From contig VIRR01000513.1 of NCBI GenBank assembly GCA_008638375.1, positions 1 through 64,000 of the forward strand: a DNA stretch of 64,000 nucleotides. Direction: 5' to 3'. Positions within the stretch are counted from its first letter, which is position 1; the number at the start of each line of letters is the position of its first letter. The DNA comes from Nyssa sinensis. Lineage: Eukaryota; Streptophyta; Magnoliopsida; Cornales; Nyssaceae. A program made the translations under genes and the position numbers. Shown piece by piece: positions 59,898-64,000 of this stretch. The notes under the pieces are model-generated. The model searched no databases and was not told where the DNA came from. It saw only the letters and a program-made list of their open reading frames with translations.

Positions 59898-60240
59898 ACC
59901 GAAGTATACAATTATACATACATATATATATATATATAAATAAATCAAGAAAATACTAGACCTGCGAATCAAAAAACAATTCAGATAAAGGAGGCCAAAA
60001 AAAAGAAGAATTATAAAGACCTCGATTCTCTGAATTACCACCGTATCCTCCACCTCTGCGGCCGCCGCCGCCGCCTCCACCATAATTTCCACCGCTGTCT
60101 CCATAACCCCCTCGAGCACCGCCACCTCCATAACCCCCGCCAGCACCGCCATATCCTCCGGTACCACCGCTACCTCCGTAGCCCCCGCCGTTCGGCGGAG
60201 GAGCAGATCCGTCGCCCTCGTAACCGTACATACCAGACAT
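52583..60240 (-). CDS. TAF15b: TAF15b-like RNA-binding protein (RanBP2 zinc finger + RRM, RGG-rich)
   Basis: Six exons on the minus strand: 60021-60240, 59708-59840, 58744-59374, 58157-58307, 57991-58069 and 52583-52703; 1335 nt, 444 residues, all phases consistent. Domains in order: Gly/Tyr-rich N-terminus (about 1-105); RanBP2-type zinc finger WRCTNPSCGNLNFARRVECN (112-131) plus KC; Gly/Ser/Pro-rich linker; RRM (about 302-385) with RNP2 IYISNL and RNP1 KGDAVLSY; and an RG-rich C-terminus ending NRSRPY. This is the plant FUS/EWS/TAF15 (FET)-like architecture. TAF15b proteins act in nuclear transcription, RNA metabolism and cytoplasmic RNA granules. In Arabidopsis TAF15b has reported roles in immunity and flowering. 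The acceptor of exon 2 (TATGCAG|GAGG) was chosen because it keeps phase; a nearby alternative would add two residues. Intron 5 is 5.3 kb. Confidence 0.93.
54067..54186. repeat. 60-bp tandem duplication
   Basis: Two head-to-tail copies, each containing GGTTAATAGTTATGTATCCA and ACTAATTTCAATACAAACAC, with exact 60-bp spacing and only about three mismatches. Recent duplication inside TAF15b intron 5. Confidence 0.92.
55658..56164. mobile_element. Truncated member of the CTAAGAAGCACGG hAT MITE family
   Basis: It starts CTAAGAAACATGGATACAAACA, followed by GACACGGCACGG, parallel to the left end of 40429-40783, then an AT-rich core. I could not find its own right terminus. It abuts the next copy at 56165, so it may be truncated or interrupted. 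Confidence 0.5.
56165..56681. mobile_element. hAT-superfamily MITE, inverted copy, about 517 bp
   Basis: This is the same family as 40429-40783 in reverse orientation. It begins CTATGAAGCACATACACTCT, matching the inverted right end, and finishes GATCCATGCTTCTTAG, the inverted left end. The flanking octamers GCGACACG and GTGACACA differ only at two CpG-context positions, fitting an old 8-bp duplication decayed by methyl-C deamination. No coding sequence. Confidence 0.7.
57753..57967. repeat. 120-bp near-tandem duplication next to TAF15b exon 5 boundary
   Basis: A block containing TTCACTAAAT.CTAAAAA and AGAATGCAGGGAACTATTA recurs after exactly 120 bp with roughly 10% mismatches. The second copy ends about 25 bp from the TAF15b exon 5 donor (57990). 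Confidence 0.85.
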
Positions 60241-60967
60241 GTTTCAGTAGGGTTTCTTTGCTTGTAAGAGGAAAGAACAATAGATTGAGACCAGCAAGCG
60301 CTACCACTTAAACAGAAGACGAGTCATCCGAGAAATTATTTCATGTATTAGGTCCACCGCGTCATCATGCGCACATAATGATTGTAGCCAATCAGAAATA
60401 AGCACACACATGGTGCAACAAATGAGATATTTATTTAATTTAAATTAGATATAATACATAAAAATAGGAAGAAAAAAATTTATATCATACAAATTCTATT
60501 TTTATGTCTTGTGAGAAAACTTTTTATTAATAAAAATTATAAACAAATTTGATTGTTAGTAGAACTAATAATTTTTTATTTTTTTATTTTTTATTTTTTA
60601 TTTTTTATTTTTTTATAATTATTAATTAATATGTAGTCATTCGTCATTTACAATTTTTCTTTGTTTTTATCATTATTTTCTCTTGTTTTAAATAATTAAG
60701 AAATAAAAGAAAAAATTGAAGGAGATTTGCAAGTATAACCCTATTATTAACTTAAAAGGCACATGTTCGCTTTTTAATTTTTTTGAAAAAAAACATTATT
60801 CTTGAAAAACATGTTGACATATTATATTTTTATATTTAAAATCATATACTTATGAAAAAAATTGTTAATTAATAATTTATTTTTCATTCATTAAAAGATC
60901 AAATCAAATGTTATGAACTTACTAAACAAGAGTCATTTTAAGCGAAGTATATAAGAAATTACTATAA

Positions 60968-61483
60968 GGTCATGTTTGTAGGCCAAAATGAGGGTAAAAT
61001 AAAATGCGTATTTCTGATGTTATTTCATTCATATGTTTGTTTAGACTTTTTAGGCTGGAATGGTAATTCCAAATGGAATGACTATTATTAAAGAAGCTAG
61101 AATCGTCATTCCTTACTAAAAGTCACGGAATGCTCATTCCATTTCTTACCAAAATTTTTTATTTTTTATTTTTGCCAATAAAAAAAACGCAAGTTGATTT
61201 TTTTTTTTTGCCAATAAACTTTTTTTTGTCAATAAAAAAAATGTAGGTTGAATTTTTTTTTTTCATTAAACATACATGAAAATTTTGAAATTTATACAAG
61301 TATTTTGAATATCTAACTTAATATTAACTCCATTCCAACAATTTAATGGTTCAAACCAAATACAATAATGTAATTGTCATTTCATTATTGGGTATTCAGC
61401 CAAACAATTCCATTCCTATTCCATTCTATTCTTAATGCTATTACATTCCTGTCTTATTCCGTTACAGCGTACCAAACGTACCC
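60968..61483. mobile_element. Tourist-like (PIF/Harbinger) element, 516 bp
   Basis: The left end GGTCATGTTTG and the inverted right end GGGTACGTTTGG match at most positions. TAA flanks both ends (60965-60967 and 61484-61486). Subterminal GGAATGG / CCATTCC motifs are present on both sides, as common in plant Tourist families. No transposase. Confidence 0.65.
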
Positions 61484-61814
61484 TAAATGAATTATAAGGC
61501 TGAAAGAATCACAAAATTAAGAAATTACAACTTTAAAAATAAGTCAATTTTCACTGTGTCTGCACTATCATGTAACAATGTAATCTTTTAATAATACTTT
61601 ACGATGTGAAAAAAATATTCAATGTGTCATAAACTATAAACTATTGGTCTTGATAATATTATATGTGCGTGTTAATATACTTTCTACACATGTAACTATT
61701 ATTTACGACATCAAATAGTCTAGAACTTATTAAATAATACTCTATCATGTGTATTATAGCCATTAAAAGTAGACCTTATTATGAAACTTTTTGTTTTATT
61801 AAGGTAGCCCCACA

Positions 61815-62160
61815 AAACAAAACAAAAAATACTAAAACACTCTTAAAATAAATTTTTCTATCCAAAAATTTTATAATACATTTTTTCTATCCAGAATATC
61901 TAAAAAAATAATTTTTTTATATAAAATAGTCCAACTGGTGACTTCTATTTTAACACCGTTAAAATAATTATAAGTCAATCCAAAAAAATAATTTATGAAA
62001 AAAATAATTAGATTAAAATAATTTTCAAGATATATTTTATAAAAAAATACTAAAAATTATTTAAATTAATTTATTCAATCCAAAAAAATCATAATATTTT
62101 ATGAAGTAAAAATTTTATTTTAAAGAATTTTTAGTATTTTTTCTTTCAAAAAAAAAAATA
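61815..62160. repeat. Second copy of the foldback family seen at 23950-24485
   Basis: It shares AAAAAATACTAAAA, ATACATTTTTTCTATC, GACTTCTATTTTAACACCGT and TTTTTAGTATTTTTTCTTTC with the element in the LBD12-proximal region. It is shorter, with about 170-bp self-complementary halves. Confidence 0.5.
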
Positions 62161-62379
62161 AAAGTCTAAATACATTAGAGGAGAGGGGAAAAAGGGTTGA
62201 CCCTTTAAACTAGCCATATTTAAAAAAATTGTTCAATGATTCATTCCAACGGTTAAATTATAAGTCGCATGTGTATTTATAATATTCTATTATTGAATCG
62301 ACTATCTATCTAACCCTTAAAACCATGGTACTAAGGACCACCAAATAATTGCTTAAAATATCGTATGATACGATGGACC

Positions 62380-62467
62380 AACACATTGAAAGAGTCTAAT
62401 GCCAAGTGATGATAGTATTAATTAACACATTGAAAGAGTCTAATGCCAAGTGATGATAGTATTAATT
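62380..62467. repeat. 44-bp perfect tandem duplication
   Basis: Two consecutive copies, each beginning AACACATTGAAAGAGTCTAA and ending GATAGTATTAATT, with no visible mismatches. Likely very recent or slippage-derived. Confidence 0.93.
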
Positions 62468-62588
62468 ATTTCAAACATCATTTTAGATAAGAATTTGAGA
62501 TACAATTTAAGAACATAGCATTTCTCTTAAATTATTAAAAATGAAGTGCAAGGCTAAAAGAATCACCTAATAAGAAATTACAACGTTA

Positions 62589-64000
62589 GAGCAACTCCAA
62601 TGGGGAGTTGCATTTTGGGGTGCCAAATCACCCATTTACAACCTTGAATAGTATTTTGGCACCCCTGAATTAAAAATCTGCTCCAATGACGGGTGCTAAA
62701 ATAGGGTGCTATTTTAATATTTTAATATTTTTTATTAAAAAATATAATTAAACTTAACGGTTATATTTGAACAGGTATAGTTTTCATAACGATCGCAATT
62801 TAACAGATATATTTTTATAATAAAAATTTTAAATTTTAAATTTCAAATTCCAAATTTCAAATTTAAATTACAAAATTAATTTAAATTCTAAAATCAATTT
62901 AAATTCTAAATAACAATTAACTAAAATAGAAAAAACTTTATAAATTAAAAAAATTAGCTAAATAAATAAATTCACCCTAAATTAACAAAACTAAATAAAT
63001 AAAATAAAATTAAAACATTCAATTTAAATTAAAAAATTAATTTAATTATAAAATCAATTTAAATTCTAAATAACAATTAACTAAAATAGAAAAAACTTCA
63101 TAAATTAAAAAAATTAGCTAAATAAATAAATTCACCCTAAATTAACAAAACTAAATAAATAAACTAAAATTAAAACATTCAATTTAAATTACAAAATTAA
63201 TTAAATTCTAAAATCAATTTAAATTCTAAATAACAATTAACTAAAATACAAAAAACTTCATAAATTAAAAAAATTAGCTAAATAAATAAATTCACCCTAA
63301 ATTAACAAAACTAAATAAATAAAATTAAATTAAAACATTCAATTTAAATTAAAAAATTAATTTAATTATAAAATCAATTTAAATTCTAAATAACAATTAA
63401 CTAAAATAGAAAAAAATTCTTCAATTATAAAAATTAACTAAATAAATAAATTCACCCTAAATTAACAAAAATATATAAATAAATAAATAAACAAACTAAA
63501 ATTAAAACATTTAATTTAAATTCTACCAATTAACTAAAATAAAAACATTTATTTCAAATTCAAATCAATTTTATATATATATATATATATATAAATATAT
63601 AGGGAAAGGAGGCAGAGAAACTTTTCCCCACCCCCAGCCGTCTCTGGTTTTTTCACGGAGAAACCCACGCGCCTCTGGTTTTTCCCCTTCGTCACTGCGC
63701 CTGCGCCTCCTCCTCCTCCTCCTCCTCCTTCCCCTTCCCCTCTGCACCTCCTTCCCCTTCCCCTCTCTCTGTGCCTCTGCCATCAACAACCACACAAAGT
63801 TTGAAGAAAAAAAGAGCGGAAACTTACGGTGGTCGGCGATTTTCACGGCGAATTTCACGGCAATTTTCAGACAATTTTCGGCCTTTGGTAAGTTTTATCT
63901 TTCAAAATCTCATATTTATAGAATTTTTTTTGTTCAATATAGCTGTTGAAAGTGGAAAGAGAGTGGAACAGTGAAATCGGAAAAGCCAGAACGGCTCTTT
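62589..64000 (+). mobile_element. Possible left part of a PIF/Harbinger-type element running past the window end
   Basis: After a TTA trinucleotide (62586-62588) the sequence GAGCAACTCCAATGGGG resembles plant Harbinger-type termini, and GCAACTCC...GGAGTTGC makes a small terminal hairpin. Next come a 160-bp tandem array (62850-63560) and a pyrimidine-rich, GC-richer leader-like stretch (63600-63890) with a splice donor TTTG|GTAAGT near 63889. Transposase or MYB-like exons would be expected to the right. The other terminus is outside the window, so this is inference; an ordinary host gene starting here is the alternative. Confidence 0.4.
62850..63560. repeat. 160-bp tandem array, about 4.4 copies
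   Basis: The landmark TTCACCCTAAATTAACAAAA starts at 62971, 63131, 63291 and 63451, an exact 160-bp period each time. Other shared blocks are ATAACAATTAACTAAAATA and AAATTAGCTAAATAAATAAA. Copies are mostly over 90% alike; the last is more diverged. Extremely AT-rich and non-coding. Confidence 0.95.

Larger units (their letters stand above)
60241..62588. other. AT-rich region upstream of TAF15b
   Basis: The TAF15b promoter and 5' UTR lie just right of 60240. It contains a (TTTTTA)n-like run (60577-60616), a Tourist-like element (60968-61483), a foldback-family copy (about 61815-62160) and a 44-bp tandem repeat (62380-62467). No coding gene is seen. Confidence 0.55.

Noticed and set aside
58905..60167. 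Several long open frames on both strands over TAF15b (Val/Glu-rich minus frames; His/Thr-rich plus frames)
   Set aside because: They are alternate frames of the Gly-rich repeats of TAF15b exons 1-3 and cross its introns.
62850..63560. CRISPR-like regular array
   Set aside because: It is a simple 160-bp tandem repeat without unique spacers, in a plant nuclear context.

Overview
This is a plant nuclear window, most likely from a core eudicot. Evidence: AT-rich intergenic DNA, GT-AG spliced genes with some multi-kilobase introns, plant-specific families (LOB-domain, CCT-motif, FLX-like), a chloroplast-type PP2C, and a dense load of small DNA transposons plus organelle-DNA and LINE remnants. I cannot name the species.

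Six protein-coding genes and one tRNA are supported. From left to right they are: tRNA-Gly(GCC) (minus, 2044-2114); a PP2C matching photosystem II core phosphatase PBCP (plus, 2243-5389, 11 exons); a mitoferrin-type mitochondrial carrier MIT (minus, 6573-10475, 2 exons); a CCT-motif protein (minus, 14798-15943, 3 exons); LBD12-like (minus, 26095-26660, 2 exons); an FLX-like coiled-coil protein (plus, 38863-48073, 4 exons); and TAF15b-like (minus, 52583-60240, 6 exons). I rebuilt exon junctions by hand from splice sites and reading phase. Every chain is phase-consistent and ends in a stop. An unidentified minus-strand gene may lie at about 33.2-35.2 kb.

From memory of the Arabidopsis map, the order PBCP - MIT1 - LBD12 - FLX matches At2g30170 - At2g30160 - At2g30130 - At2g30120. 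The block therefore looks like conserved microsynteny, here expanded by transposons. The genes do not form a pathway: they cover thylakoid protein dephosphorylation, mitochondrial iron import, transcription and developmental regulation, flowering-time control and RNA binding.

The strongest anomaly is in PBCP exon 1. The natural ATG at 2243 runs into a stop at 2294 because of a six-T run. Five Ts would give one continuous 306-residue protein, so this is either a one-base sequence error or a real null or variant allele. PBCP also has a GC-AG intron.

The spacers hold mobile-element structures that can be delimited by eye with target-site duplications (TSDs): a 1.7-kb Mutator-like element (18118-19822, 9-bp TSD), a fully folding MITE (27770-27965, 10-bp TSD), a hAT MITE (40429-40783, perfect 8-bp TSD) with relatives near 55.7-56.7 kb, a hAT-like element (23198-23847), a Stowaway (50151-50401), a Tourist-like element (60968-61483) and the start of a possible PIF/Harbinger element running off the right edge with a 160-bp tandem array. 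Plastid-derived fragments (ycf2-like, probable ycf1-like) lie at 31.7-33.1 kb. I found no CRISPR, operon or clearly new biological system. The window reads as an ordinary but TE-rich plant gene block.
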